Numbered from the stretch's first letter, positions 1 through 8,429 are shown. The stretch: 46,546 nucleotides of DNA from Methylobacterium sp. GXS13 (GCF_001455965.1 NZ_LKKO01000046.1:1-46546), one strand, 5' to 3'. The notes: generated by a model not told the origin, from the sequence alone. A program made the numbers and translations.

Positions 1-1
1 C

Positions 2-97
2 GGCGGCGCCGGCGGCGCCATCGCGGTCGGCTCGACCGCGCCGCGCTGCCCCTACGGCACCTACCGCGACGCCTACGGCAACATCTACTGCCGCTAA
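2..97 (+). CDS. C-terminus of a small Gly-rich secreted-type protein (partial)
   Basis: Only the last 31 codons are visible, ending with TAA. The remnant is Gly/Ala rich and then carries a Cys-Pro-Tyr-Gly-Thr-Tyr stretch and a final Tyr-Cys-Arg. Two cysteines flank a Tyr/Asp-rich segment, as in short exported proteins of unknown function in this group. The start lies outside the window, so signal peptide and length cannot be judged. The reading frame is supported by high G/C at third codon positions. Confidence 0.5.
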   Translation, partial: GGAGGAIAVGSTAPRCPYGTYRDAYGNIYCR

Positions 98-252
98 AGC
101 GCCCAGAGCGGGGGCCGGGCACGTCCCGGCCCTTCCGCGCCGCCTGAGGAGCGGCTATCCCGGCCCCGGCCGGGCGCGTCCCCGGCGCGGGACGCAAAGC
201 CGTCGACCATGATCGCACCGAGTCCACGATCCCATTCGGGATCGCCCCGCCC

Positions 253-1005
253 ATGAGCCAGGAGGCCAAGCCGCAGGGCAAGCCTCAGGGGCCCTGGGGC
301 AAGCTCGGGGGTGCCGAGCTCGGGCTCGCCGTCGGCGGTCCCCTCGGGGCGCTGATCGGCGGCGTCGCCGGCCATTTCCTGGTCGACCGAATCGGCGCAC
401 CCTTCGGGCCGACGCCCCGCGACGTGGTGTTCACGACCGGGCTGGTGGCCCTCGCCGCCAAGATGGCCAAGTCCGACGGCGTCGTGCTGCCCTCCGAGGT
501 CGAAGCGTTCGGCCGGGTCGTTCACGTCGAAGACTCGGCGCGGGCTGGCGTCGAGCGCCTGTTCGATTTGGCGAAGAAAACCACCAGCGGCTTCGAAGCC
601 TATGCCCGCCAACTCGCGGCGACCTTCGGCGAGGAGCCTGCCCTCCTCGAGGATGTACTCGACGGCCTGTTCCAGATCGCCGGCGCCGATGGGGCCCTCC
701 ACGAGGCCGAGGAGCGCTACCTGCGCGCCGTGTCGGGGATCTTCGGCTTCGACGAGACCGCCTTCCAACGCATCGCGGCTCGGCACGTGCGGCTGCCGGA
801 CGACCCCTACGCAGTGCTCGGGCTCGACCGCGACGCCGACGAGGCGGCCGTGAAGGCACGCCACCGGGCGCTGGTGGCCGAGCACCATCCCGACCGGGCG
901 CTCGCCCGGGGCCTCCCGGCCGACGCGGTGACGATCGCCACCAGCCGCCTGGCCGCGATCAATGCGGCCTATGACCGGATCGTGCAGGAGCGGGGGCAGC
1001 GGTGA
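253..1005 (+). CDS. DjlA-like co-chaperone (TerB + J domain)
   Basis: A 250-residue protein. Residues about 15-60 are Gly/Ala/Leu rich and could be a membrane-associated segment. Residues about 60-160 resemble the acidic helical TerB domain. Residues about 188-248 form a J domain with the HPD tripeptide (EHHPDRA), which stimulates DnaK ATPase in this family. The order N-terminal hydrophobic, TerB, J is that of DjlA. The ATG at 253 is the first plausible start. The next gene is on the opposite strand, so this appears to be a single-gene unit. Family assignment is firm; the client or pathway is not known. Confidence 0.85.
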   Translation: MSQEAKPQGKPQGPWGKLGGAELGLAVGGPLGALIGGVAGHFLVDRIGAPFGPTPRDVVFTTGLVALAAKMAKSDGVVLPSEVEAFGRVVHVEDSARAGVERLFDLAKKTTSGFEAYARQLAATFGEEPALLEDVLDGLFQIAGADGALHEAEERYLRAVSGIFGFDETAFQRIAARHVRLPDDPYAVLGLDRDADEAAVKARHRALVAEHHPDRALARGLPADAVTIATSRLAAINAAYDRIVQERGQR

Positions 1006-1010
1006 GCACC

Positions 1011-1412
1011 TCAGGCCGCAGGGTCGGAGCAGGTGACGAGCCGCACCGGATACCGGGGGGCATGCCGATCCTCGGAGACGAACGTCGCGTCTTCACTGAT
1101 CGCCGGCGCGACGAGCAGGTGATCGAACGGATCGCGATGATCGGGGTGCTTCGGCAGGCTGCTGAGCACCGCAAGATGTGCTGGTTGAATGTCCAATCGG
1201 ACGAACTGGTCCTGCACGAGGGCTGCATCGATCTCCGCGATATTGGCCTGCAGCTTGCCGATCCGGACCTTGACGACGATTTCCCAGAGCGTGGCGACGC
1301 TGACCAGCACGTCGTTGCCGGGATCCGCGATCAGTGCACGCGCTTGGTGCCCAAGAGCGTCGCTGTCACCGAGCCACCAGAGAAGCGCATGCGTGTCGAG
1401 CAGGAGCCTCAC
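1011..1412 (-). CDS. PIN-domain toxin (VapC type)
   Basis: A 133-residue PIN-domain protein, usual size for a type II toxin. It opens with LLLDTHALLWW (Asp6), has Glu44 in TLWEIVVK and an Asp pair at about 94-97 in DPFDHLL. These are the acidic residues that bind Mg2+/Mn2+ in PIN ribonucleases. Its ATG overlaps the stop of the upstream antitoxin by 4 bp, so the two are translationally coupled. VapC toxins usually cleave initiator tRNA or rRNA; the target here cannot be read from sequence. Confidence 0.87.
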   Translation of the reverse strand: MRLLLDTHALLWWLGDSDALGHQARALIADPGNDVLVSVATLWEIVVKVRIGKLQANIAEIDAALVQDQFVRLDIQPAHLAVLSSLPKHPDHRDPFDHLLVAPAISEDATFVSEDRHAPRYPVRLVTCSDPAA

Positions 1413-1681
1413 GGCTCCTCGCCCTGCATCGACGCCAGCACCTCCGGCGGGAGGGTGTCGAAATCGTGGGCCATGCGGATCCGGCCGCGGAGCGTCCCGG
1501 GCGTCCGGGCTGCCCGAATCGCTTCAGCGGGCGGTCGAATCTCGGCCAAGACCTCGCCGCGCGCCGTGATCAGGAACGTGTTGCCGTCCCGGGCCTCGCG
1601 CAGGAAAGCGTCGAGGTTGCCCCGAAACGTCTTCACGCCGATGCGCCGGGGCGCCGCCTTTTCCCGTACCGGGCCGGCCAT
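1409..1681 (-). CDS. Phd/YefM-type antitoxin
   Basis: A 90-residue protein. The core VKTFRGNLDAFLREA followed by ITARGEVLAEI matches the N-terminal DNA-binding fold of Phd/YefM antitoxins. The C-terminal half, which would wrap the toxin, is more divergent. I chose ATG at 1681 because a GGAGG sits about 7 bases upstream; the frame is open further upstream but that part reads antisense to the amidase gene. First gene of the pair, divergent from the amidase. Autoregulation through the 1682-1801 interval is expected for the family but no operator was identified. Confidence 0.8.
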   Translation of the reverse strand: MAGPVREKAAPRRIGVKTFRGNLDAFLREARDGNTFLITARGEVLAEIRPPAEAIRAARTPGTLRGRIRMAHDFDTLPPEVLASMQGEEP

Positions 1682-1801
1682 CGTCGACCTCCGCTGTTGC
1701 CCTGCATGTGGGCGCATCGTCCGAACGCCGTCAATGACGCGTCCGCGCGATCCGGAACTTTCGACGGCGCATCCGGGCGTGAACCATGGCACAAACCGGC
1801 C

Positions 1802-2560
1802 ATGACGCTGACCCCGGACAGCCCCCTCGCCCGCCGCGTCGCGCCCTCGCCGAATCATGGCGAGCGCCACGGCCCGCCCCCCAACATGCTGATCCTGCAC
1901 TATACCGGCATGGAGAGTGGGGCCGCCGCCCTGGCGCGGCTGCGCGATCCGCTGAGCGAGGTTTCGGCCCACTATCTCGTGTTCGAGGATGGCGGCATCG
2001 TCCAGATGGTGCCCGAGGCGCGCCGCGCCTGGCACGCGGGCCGGGGCGCCTGGAAGGGCGTCACCGACCTCAATTCCCGTTCGATCGGGATCGAGATCGT
2101 CCATCCGGGCCATGCCGGCGGGCTGCCGCCCTACCCGGAGGCGCAGGTCGCCGCGGTGATCGCGCTCGCCCGGGACATCCTGGAACGCTGGCCGATCCCG
2201 CCCGAGCGGATCCTGGCCCATTCCGACGTGGCGCCCGAGCGCAAGGAGGATCCGGGCGAGACGTTTCCGTGGGACCGCCTCGCCGCGGAGGGCGTTGGCC
2301 ACAGCGTGCCGCCGGCCAGCCTGCGGGACGGACGGTTCTTCGCGCAGGGCGATGCCGGACAGCCCGTGGAGGCGCTGCAGGCGATGTTCGCGCTCTACGG
2401 CTACGACCTGCCGCTGACCGGTGTCTTCGACGCGCGCACGCATGCGGTCGTCACGGCGTTCCAGCGCCATTTCCGCCAGGCACGGGTGGACGGGGTGGCC
2501 GACGCCTCGACCATCACCACCCTGCGCGACCTGATCGCCGCCCTGCCGACACGAGGCTGA
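1802..2560 (+). CDS. N-acetylmuramoyl-L-alanine amidase (AmiD/AmpD family) with PG-binding domain
   Basis: A 252-residue zinc amidase that would cut the bond between muramic acid and the stem peptide. Zinc-site signatures are His33 in LILHYTGM, a His in RRAWHAG and the C-terminal HSDVAPERK-DPG motif. Residues about 175-250 form a peptidoglycan-binding domain (VEALQAMFALYGY, then TGVFDARTHAVVTAFQRHF). No signal peptide is visible after the ATG at 1802, so export is unproven. The frame is open far upstream but that part overlaps the toxin-antitoxin pair in antisense. A large palindromic element follows the stop. Confidence 0.88.
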   Translation: MTLTPDSPLARRVAPSPNHGERHGPPPNMLILHYTGMESGAAALARLRDPLSEVSAHYLVFEDGGIVQMVPEARRAWHAGRGAWKGVTDLNSRSIGIEIVHPGHAGGLPPYPEAQVAAVIALARDILERWPIPPERILAHSDVAPERKEDPGETFPWDRLAAEGVGHSVPPASLRDGRFFAQGDAGQPVEALQAMFALYGYDLPLTGVFDARTHAVVTAFQRHFRQARVDGVADASTITTLRDLIAALPTRG

Positions 2561-2568
2561 AAATCCCG

Positions 2569-2669
2569 AGGTTTCCAAAGGGCTCTGCCCTTTTGCGGGG
2601 TTCGGGGGCGGAGCCCCGAGACACCAGGCTCTGCCCCGGACCCGCAAAGGTCTCGACCCTTTGAAACCT
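2569..2669. repeat. Palindromic intergenic element between amidase and terC
   Basis: The outer arms AGGTTTCCAAAGGG (2569-2582) and CCCTTTGAAACCT (2657-2669) are inverted repeats with one base of offset. Inner segments around 2576-2594 and 2595-2645 form further hairpins. It fills nearly all the space between two convergent genes, so it may act as a bidirectional terminator. The layout resembles dispersed REP-like elements of high-GC alphaproteobacteria. Confidence 0.7.
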
Positions 2670-2674
2670 GGACC

Positions 2675-3706
2675 TCATGCGCGGTGGGCGCCCGCCTCCT
2701 GGCGTGCCGAGCCGGAGACCGCCGGGGCCGGGGCGGCGCGGGGGGTGCGCCACAGGCTGTAGAGCACGCCGATCGCCAGCAACGACAGGGTCACCACCAG
2801 GGAGACCCAGGGCTGCACGTGGATCAGCCCGAACGTGTCGGCGACCACGATCTTGGCGCCGATGAAGATCAGGATGAAGGCGAGCGCGGTCTTGAGATAC
2901 GCGAAGCGGTCGACCATCGCGGCGAGCGCGAAATAGAGGGCGCGGAGCCCCAGGATCGCGAAGATGTTGGAGGTGTAGACCACGAACGTGTCGGTGGTGA
3001 TCGCGAAGATCGCGGGCACACTGTCGACGGCGAAGATCACGTCGGCGCCGTTGACCAGCACCAGAGCAAGGGCCAACGGGGTGAACCACAGGGCCTTCCG
3101 GCCGGTGGCCGGATCGGGCCGGCGGATCGCGAAATGCTGGCCATGCAGCTCGGGCGTGACCCGGAAGGTCTTCTTGATCCAGCGCACGATCGCGCTGTTC
3201 TGAAAGTCGCCTTCCTCCTCGGGACCCGAGAACAGGATCTTCAGGCCGGCGAAGATCAGGAAGGCGGCAAACAGCGACAGCACCCAGTGGACCTGGTGGA
3301 CCAGGGCCGCGCCGAGGCCGATCATCAGGCCCCGCAGGAGCACGGCGGCCAGGATCCCCCAGAGCAGGACCCGGTGCTGGGCGGCGCGGGGGATGCCGAG
3401 CGCGGCCAGAATCATGGCGATGACGAAGACGTTGTCCATGGACAGCGACTTCTCGACCACGAGGCCGGTGACGTACTCTTCACCCGCCTGAGGCCCGAGA
3501 TACCACCAGATCCAGCCGCCGAAGGCGAGGCCGAGGGACAAGTAGAAGCCGGTCAGCAGCAGGCTCTCCCGCACGCCGATCTCATGCTCCTTGTCCCGGT
3601 GCAGCAGCCCGAGATCGAAGGCGAGCAGGCAGGCGATAAGAACGTGGAAGCCGAGCCACATCCACAATGGCTTGCCGAGCCATTCGACGGTGAGAACGTC
3701 CATCAT
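2675..3706 (-). CDS. TerC/Alx family membrane protein
   Basis: A 343-residue integral membrane protein, close in length and layout to E. coli Alx. Family features are visible: an acidic-lined helix EKSLSMDNVFVIAMI, the ADVIFAVDSVPAIFAITTD motif and SNIFAILGLRALYF. These proteins are tied to metal homeostasis, with Mn2+ export shown for some members, and to tellurite resistance. I chose the ATG at 3706 because it aligns with the family N-terminus and an AGGT lies upstream. An in-frame ATG at 3754 would add 16 residues. Convergent with the amidase gene. Confidence 0.87.
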   Translation of the reverse strand: MMDVLTVEWLGKPLWMWLGFHVLIACLLAFDLGLLHRDKEHEIGVRESLLLTGFYLSLGLAFGGWIWWYLGPQAGEEYVTGLVVEKSLSMDNVFVIAMILAALGIPRAAQHRVLLWGILAAVLLRGLMIGLGAALVHQVHWVLSLFAAFLIFAGLKILFSGPEEEGDFQNSAIVRWIKKTFRVTPELHGQHFAIRRPDPATGRKALWFTPLALALVLVNGADVIFAVDSVPAIFAITTDTFVVYTSNIFAILGLRALYFALAAMVDRFAYLKTALAFILIFIGAKIVVADTFGLIHVQPWVSLVVTLSLLAIGVLYSLWRTPRAAPAPAVSGSARQEAGAHRA

Positions 3707-3756
3707 GTGCGGGACCTGATGCTGATTCCGGAAGGAAAGCATCGGCTCCGACATCA

Positions 3757-3776
3757 CGGGCGCTGAACAGCGCCCG
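3757..3776. promoter_or_regulatory. Perfect 9-bp palindrome upstream of terC
   Basis: CGGGCGCTG and CAGCGCCCG flank a 2-base centre, giving a stable hairpin or a dyad protein site about 50 bases upstream of the chosen terC start. It could be an operator, an RNA leader hairpin or a terminator for sugE, whose stop is about 90 bases away. I could not match it to the yybP-ykoY riboswitch consensus. Confidence 0.4.
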
Positions 3777-3864
3777 CCAGAGGGGCCCGCAGCCGATGGG
3801 AGCGAATTAAGCGGGCGAACCGGGCGATTCAAGGGCACGGCCGTGGCGGCCGGCGGACTCCGGC

Positions 3865-4185
3865 TCAGCTTTCCCCGGAGAGCTTCATCAGTACCAGGCC
3901 CGAGACGATCAGCGCCGCCGCAGCGATCCGCAGCGGGCTCGCGCTCTCGCCGAGCATCAGGATGCCGAGCAGGAAGGCGCCGACCGCCCCGATACCGGTC
4001 CAGACCGTGTAGGCGGTGCCCAGCGGCAGGCTGCGCATCGCAAAGGCCAGCAGGACGAAGCTGCCGAGAGCGGCCACGACCGTCACGATGCTCGGGATGA
4101 GCGCTGTGAAGCCCGCGGAGCGCTTCATCGCGTAGGCCCAGACCACCTCCAGCAGGCCGGCCGCGAGCAGGATCACCCAAGCCAA
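3865..4185 (-). CDS. sugE: SugE/Gdx small multidrug resistance transporter
   Basis: A 106-residue four-helix SMR protein. The N-terminal GLLEVVWAYAMKRS holds the essential Glu13 and the Trp typical of the SugE (Gdx) subgroup, and LPLGTAYTVWTGIGAVGAF is the SMR signature. Characterised Gdx proteins export guanidinium in exchange for protons. The start is TTG at 4185 with TGAGG about 8 bases upstream. It begins 10 bases after the MFS stop, so the two are probably one operon. There is no room for a guanidine riboswitch directly upstream. Confidence 0.9.
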   Translation of the reverse strand: MAWVILLAAGLLEVVWAYAMKRSAGFTALIPSIVTVVAALGSFVLLAFAMRSLPLGTAYTVWTGIGAVGAFLLGILMLGESASPLRIAAAALIVSGLVLMKLSGES

Positions 4186-4195
4186 GATTGGAGCC

Positions 4196-5719
4196 TCATG
4201 TCGGGATCTCGGCGGTCGGCGCGCGGCCGGGCCTCGCCGCGGGACGCTCGCCCAGCGGGCGTTCTTCCATGTAGGCGAGGAACCCGAAGGCCGCCACCAG
4301 GCCGAAGCAGGCGGCTAGGAATACCCAGCGGAAGGTCAGGGCGAGCTGCGCGGGATCGCCGCCGCGGATCAGGCTCTCGACATCGTGCCCGGTCCCGGTG
4401 GCGCCGCCCAGCACGATCGTCCCGAAGGCGGCCACGATCAGCGCGCCGCCGAGCGAGCGGAAGAAATTCATCGCCGCGGTCGCGATGCCGAGCTGGTGGG
4501 GCGCCACCGCGTTCTGGATCGCGATGGTGGAGAGCGGCAGGATCGTCCCGATCCCCATGGAGAGCAGGGCGAACAGCACCTCCATCAGCCAGAACGGCAG
4601 CGCCCGCCCCTCCAGGGCGATGACGGCGCAGCAGGCGATGCTGAGGCTCATCATGGCGAGCGGCAGGCGCTTGTAGTGCCGGAACAGCAGCATCGACCGG
4701 CCCGAGAGCGTGGCCCCCGTGACGGTGCCGACCATCAGCGGCACCAGGGCCACGCCGGACTCGCTGGCGGTGAGCCCGATCACGCCCTCCAGGAAGATGG
4801 GCACGTAGATGGTCAAGCCGATGAAGGTACCCATCGCGAAGCAGGCGGACAGGGTGGCGCTGTAGACCACTCGGTCCTTCAGCACCTCCGTGGGGATCAG
4901 CGGCTCGGCCGCCGTGGCGAGCCGGGCCGCGAACCCGCCGCCTAGCACGGCCGCCAGGGCAAGCAGGCCGAGCACCGGAGCGGAGCCCCAGGGATAGCGC
5001 ACGCCGCCCCAGCTCAGGGCCAGCAACAGGGTGGTCGAGCTCAGCACCAGCAGGACCGCGCCGGGATAGTCCAGCGTGTGGCGGCGCTCGTTGCGCGGCA
5101 GCAGCTTCAGCTTGGCGTTGGTCAGCGCGAAGGCGAGAAAGCCGATCGGCAGGTTGATCCAGAAGATCAGCGACCAGTGCAGGTGCTGGGCGAAGAAGCC
5201 TCCGAGCAGGGGGCCGGCCACCGAGGCCGCGACGAACACGCCGGCGATCACCACCTGGTAGCGCGCCCGCTCCTTGGGCGCCATGATGTCGGCCAGGATG
5301 GTCTGCGACAGGGCGATCAGCCCGCCGCCGCCGATACCCTGGAGGCCCCGGGCGAGCGCTAGGGTCACCATGGTGGGGGCCACCGCGCAGGCGAGCGAGC
5401 CGAGCACGAAGGTCGCGATGGCGATCAGCAGCATGATCCGCCGGCCGTGGATGTCGGACAGCTTGCCGTAGAGCGGCGTGACCGCCGTGGAGGCCAGCAG
5501 GTAGGCCGTGACGATCCAGGGGAGGTTTGCGGCATCGCCGAGAGCGAGCCCGATGGTCGGCATCGCGGTGGCCACGATGGTCTGGTCGAGGGCCGCGAGC
5601 AGCATCGCGGTCATCAGGCCGAACACGATCGCGCGGATCTCGAGGGGGCTGAGGCGCTCCCGGGCGGCGGCGGGGGCTGGCTGCGCCTGGATCCCGGTGA
5701 CGGCGATGGGAGGGCCCAC
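4196..5719 (-). CDS. EmrB/QacA-type MFS drug efflux transporter (DHA2)
   Basis: About 507 residues with 14 predicted membrane helices. The first helix carries LDQTIVATAMPTI, the DHA2 motif, followed by YGKLSDIHGRR (MFS motif A) and a motif-C-like stretch in VFVAASVAGPLLGG. It would export drugs or toxic organics using the proton gradient. I favour GTG at 5719, with AAAGG about 9 bases upstream, over a TTG at 5776 with no ribosome binding site. No partner membrane-fusion protein is adjacent. sugE lies immediately downstream. Confidence 0.88.
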   Translation of the reverse strand: MGPPIAVTGIQAQPAPAAARERLSPLEIRAIVFGLMTAMLLAALDQTIVATAMPTIGLALGDAANLPWIVTAYLLASTAVTPLYGKLSDIHGRRIMLLIAIATFVLGSLACAVAPTMVTLALARGLQGIGGGGLIALSQTILADIMAPKERARYQVVIAGVFVAASVAGPLLGGFFAQHLHWSLIFWINLPIGFLAFALTNAKLKLLPRNERRHTLDYPGAVLLVLSSTTLLLALSWGGVRYPWGSAPVLGLLALAAVLGGGFAARLATAAEPLIPTEVLKDRVVYSATLSACFAMGTFIGLTIYVPIFLEGVIGLTASESGVALVPLMVGTVTGATLSGRSMLLFRHYKRLPLAMMSLSIACCAVIALEGRALPFWLMEVLFALLSMGIGTILPLSTIAIQNAVAPHQLGIATAAMNFFRSLGGALIVAAFGTIVLGGATGTGHDVESLIRGGDPAQLALTFRWVFLAACFGLVAAFGFLAYMEERPLGERPAARPGRAPTAEIPT

Positions 5720-5991
5720 GTATCTTGACCTTTGGTCCGAGCTGCACGGCCGTCCGCATCCGTGTGGAATGGACAACTCGGCGAGAGGGATAAGTGCGCC
5801 GACGGCCCTCGGATACGAAGGTCGTCCATCTCCGCGAGGCGGAGAACGGAGAAGAACCTATCTGTGTCGCATTTTGGTTCCTACAGCTTCACGGGTGAAC
5901 CTGCACGGCGCGTAGCGCACGCCTTTGCGTCCCGCCTCCTCCCAGCCCTTCCGGCTTGACAGGCAGAGGCGGTCTGCCCCTCTCCAGACGG

Positions 5992-7221
5992 ATGCCGGAC
6001 GACACACACAACATCGCCCAAGAGGTGACCATCGTGGGCGGCGGGCCGGCCGGGCTGGCTGCGGCCGAGGTGCTGGCGCAGGCCGGCCGTGCGGTCACGG
6101 TCTATGACCGGATGCCGTCGGTGGGCCGCAAGCTGCTGATCGCCGGGCGCGGCGGCCTTAACCTCACCCACAGCGAGCCGCGCGCGGATTTCCTGGCCCG
6201 CTACCATCCCGCTGGCCATCTCGACGCGGCCATCGCGGCCTTCCCCCCGGAGGCGCTGCGGGATTGGTGCGCGGAACTCGGCGAGCCGACCTTTGTGGGG
6301 TCGAGCGGACGGGTGTTCCCGACGAGCTTCAAGGCGTCGCCGCTGCTGCGGGCCTGGCTGACGCGGCTCGACCGGCTCGGCGTCCGGATCCGCACCCGCC
6401 ACCGGCTGACGGCGATCGCCGAGGGGTCTTTTCATTTCGAGACGCCCGATGGCGCGGTCGAGATCCGGCCCCGGGCAGCCCTGCTGGCGCTCGGTGGGGC
6501 GAGCTGGCCGCGGCTCGGCTCGGACGGGCGCTGGGTGCCGCTCCTCGAAGGCCTCGGCGTGGAAGTCGCGCCCTTGGAGCCGGCCAATGCCGGCTTCGCG
6601 GTGGCCTGGTCCGACCTGTTCCGCGGGCGGTTCGCCGGCGCGCCGCTCAAGCGGGTGGCACTCGCCTGCGACGGCACGGCCGTGCGGGGCGAGGCGGTGA
6701 TCACCCAGACCGGGATCGAGGGCGGAGCGGTCTACGCCCTGTCGCGCGTCCTGCGCACGGCGATCACCGCGCGAGGAAGCGCCCGCCTGATCGTCGATCT
6801 GCGTCCCGACCTGACCCGGGACGCTCTGGCCCGCCGCCTCGCCGAGGCGCGGCCGGGGGATTCGACTGCGACCCGTCTGCGCAAGGCCGCGGGGCTCTCG
6901 CCGGTGGCCGCGGGCCTGCTGCGCGAGGCGGCCGGTGCCCTTCCGGCCGAGCCCGAGGCGCTGGCCGGGCTGATCAAGGCCGCGCCCCTCGACCTCGTCG
7001 GCTCGGCTCCGATCGAGCGGGCGATCTCGACGGCCGGCGGGGTGCGCCTCGACGCCCTCGACGGCCGCGCCATGCTGCGCGCCCGCCCGGGCCTGTTCCT
7101 GGCCGGCGAGATGCTCGACTGGGAGGCCCCGACCGGCGGCTACCTGCTCCAGGGCGCCTTCGCAGGCGGCCGGGCCGCCGCCGCCGGGATGCTGGACTGG
7201 CTGCACGGGCCCGGCGGCTGA
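5992..7221 (+). CDS. NAD(P)/FAD-dependent oxidoreductase, PP_4765-type flavoprotein
   Basis: About 409 residues. The N-terminus VTIVGGGPAGLAAAEVLAQAG is an FAD-binding Rossmann motif (GxGxxG). It is followed by GRKLLIAGRGGLNLTHSE, typical of HI0933-like flavoproteins, and near the C-terminus by LFLAGEMLDWEAPTGGY, the second FAD contact. The group matches the uncharacterised PP_4765 family (TIGR03862); substrate unknown. ATG at 5992 was chosen over TTG at 5956. Upstream, 5720-5991 is a divergent interval with no gene seen. Confidence 0.85.
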   Translation: MPDDTHNIAQEVTIVGGGPAGLAAAEVLAQAGRAVTVYDRMPSVGRKLLIAGRGGLNLTHSEPRADFLARYHPAGHLDAAIAAFPPEALRDWCAELGEPTFVGSSGRVFPTSFKASPLLRAWLTRLDRLGVRIRTRHRLTAIAEGSFHFETPDGAVEIRPRAALLALGGASWPRLGSDGRWVPLLEGLGVEVAPLEPANAGFAVAWSDLFRGRFAGAPLKRVALACDGTAVRGEAVITQTGIEGGAVYALSRVLRTAITARGSARLIVDLRPDLTRDALARRLAEARPGDSTATRLRKAAGLSPVAAGLLREAAGALPAEPEALAGLIKAAPLDLVGSAPIERAISTAGGVRLDALDGRAMLRARPGLFLAGEMLDWEAPTGGYLLQGAFAGGRAAAAGMLDWLHGPGG

Positions 7222-7302
7222 TCGGGGCCGCTCCTATCGGGTTTCCGATCGTTTGCACGGTGGCGCAGGCTTTAGCCTTCACTTGGGCGTGCAGGCGGAA
7301 TT

Positions 7303-7330
7303 CCCCTCGCCCCGCTTGCGGGGAGAGGGG
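7303..7330. terminator. GC-rich hairpin between convergent genes
   Basis: CCCCTCGCCCCGC and GGGGAGAGGGG surround a short TTGC loop. It lies between the flavoprotein and collagen-like genes, which converge. It has no T-tract, so it may be an intrinsic-like terminator or a dispersed palindromic repeat. Confidence 0.5.
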
Positions 7331-7374
7331 TGAGCCCACGGCCTTCGAGAGGAAGAACGTGCCACCCGCTGCCA

Positions 7375-8223
7375 TCACGGCCGGGTGCAGAACCCGACGA
7401 TCCCCGAGGCTTCCGCCGGGCAGGTGGCGCCCTCCCCGTCATAGACCGGGGTGCCGGCCTTCAGGCAGTGGGCGGTGACCAGAATCTCCTCGGCCGGGCA
7501 TGTGACGGTGCAGCCGCCCGCGCAGTCGGACCTGCGCACGGCCCGGAGGGCGGACGCGCCGGCCTCGCCTTTTGGCCCTGCCGCGCCGACCGGGCCGGTC
7601 GCGCCCTTGATTCCGACATCGCCCTTGGGGCCTGGCTCACCCCTAGGTCCCGGCTCGCCCTGGACCCCGGCTTCGCCCTTGGGGCCCTGATCCCCTTTGG
7701 GACCCTGATCCCCCTTGGGGCCCGGGATGCCCGGAGCGCCCGGCTCACCCTTGGGGGCCTGATCGCCCTTCGGGCCCGGCTCACCCTTCAAACCCGCCTC
7801 CCCGGGCGGCCCCGCGGCACCCTGAGGGCCGGGCGGGCCCGGGGGACCCTCGGCGGCGCAGTTGGCGACCACGGCCTCGCGCTCGTCCGGCTCGGCCTTG
7901 AGGGTCACCACGCAGGTCGGCGGCCGGTAGGGCACCCGGAAGGTGAAGCGCCCGCGCCGGTCGGCCTGGATCGAGATGTCGTCGTCCAGGACCACGAACG
8001 CCCCGGGCTTGCGCACAGAGCCCGAGACTCGCAGGTCGCCGGCCTCGATCCGGGCGTCGTAGACCATGATCGGCTGGCTTGGGACCGGGGCCTGCCGGGG
8101 TCTCGGCCTGGCTTGGCGCGGGCGTGGCTCGGAGGATGGGGCGGGGCCGGGATCGGACGGCTGCTGGGCGAAGGCCGCTCCGGAGAGGGCGAGCAGGATC
8201 GTCAAGGCGAGGGCTGGGCGCAT
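7375..8223 (-). CDS. Secreted collagen-like (Gly-X-Y repeat) protein
   Basis: A 282-residue protein with a clear signal peptide (MRPALALTILLALSGAAFA, cut near residue 19). A Pro/Arg-rich linker follows. Residues about 52-118 form a beta-rich domain. Then come 33 consecutive triplets of Gly-X-Y type, rich in GPK, GDQ and GEP, with one Gly-to-Ala break in the eleventh triplet (APK). The C-terminal ~65 residues contain seven cysteines and probably form a disulphide-bonded cap or trimerisation unit. Bacterial collagen-like proteins form triple helices without hydroxyproline. Role unknown; adhesion or matrix formation is inference. It is divergent from imuA. Confidence 0.85.
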   Translation of the reverse strand: MRPALALTILLALSGAAFAQQPSDPGPAPSSEPRPRQARPRPRQAPVPSQPIMVYDARIEAGDLRVSGSVRKPGAFVVLDDDISIQADRRGRFTFRVPYRPPTCVVTLKAEPDEREAVVANCAAEGPPGPPGPQGAAGPPGEAGLKGEPGPKGDQAPKGEPGAPGIPGPKGDQGPKGDQGPKGEAGVQGEPGPRGEPGPKGDVGIKGATGPVGAAGPKGEAGASALRAVRRSDCAGGCTVTCPAEEILVTAHCLKAGTPVYDGEGATCPAEASGIVGFCTRP

Positions 8224-8400
8224 GCTCGGACCGTGTCCGCCGCGTCTGGCGCGCGGCCACCGACTTGTGGTCCCGGGCCGTGGAGATGGTCAACCGTGGC
8301 TTTGGTCGCGGACGGCCCGGCCGATTCCACAGGCGTCCACATTCATCCACAGGCCAAGCCGCTGCCCCAGCGTCCGATTCCGCGACCCCACGGAATCGGT

Positions 8401-8429
8401 TTGAACATGTTCCTGTTATGTTCCTATCG
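8401..8429 (+). promoter_or_regulatory. SOS promoter of imuA-imuB-dnaE2 with LexA box
   Basis: -35 TTGAAC (8401-8406), a 17-base spacer and -10 CTATCG (8424-8429). The spacer ends in GTTCCTGTTATGTTC (8409-8423), a perfect match to the alphaproteobacterial LexA operator GTTC-N7-GTTC. LexA bound here would block RNA polymerase; cleavage after DNA damage would release the operon. The promoter hexamers are my inference. Confidence 0.9.

Noticed and set aside
3707..3870. A yybP-ykoY (manganese) riboswitch before terC
   Set aside because: Expected from the family, but the conserved bases of that class could not be found; only a simple palindrome is present.
4186..4195. A guanidine riboswitch upstream of sugE
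   Set aside because: Only 10 bases separate sugE from the MFS gene, so there is no room for one.
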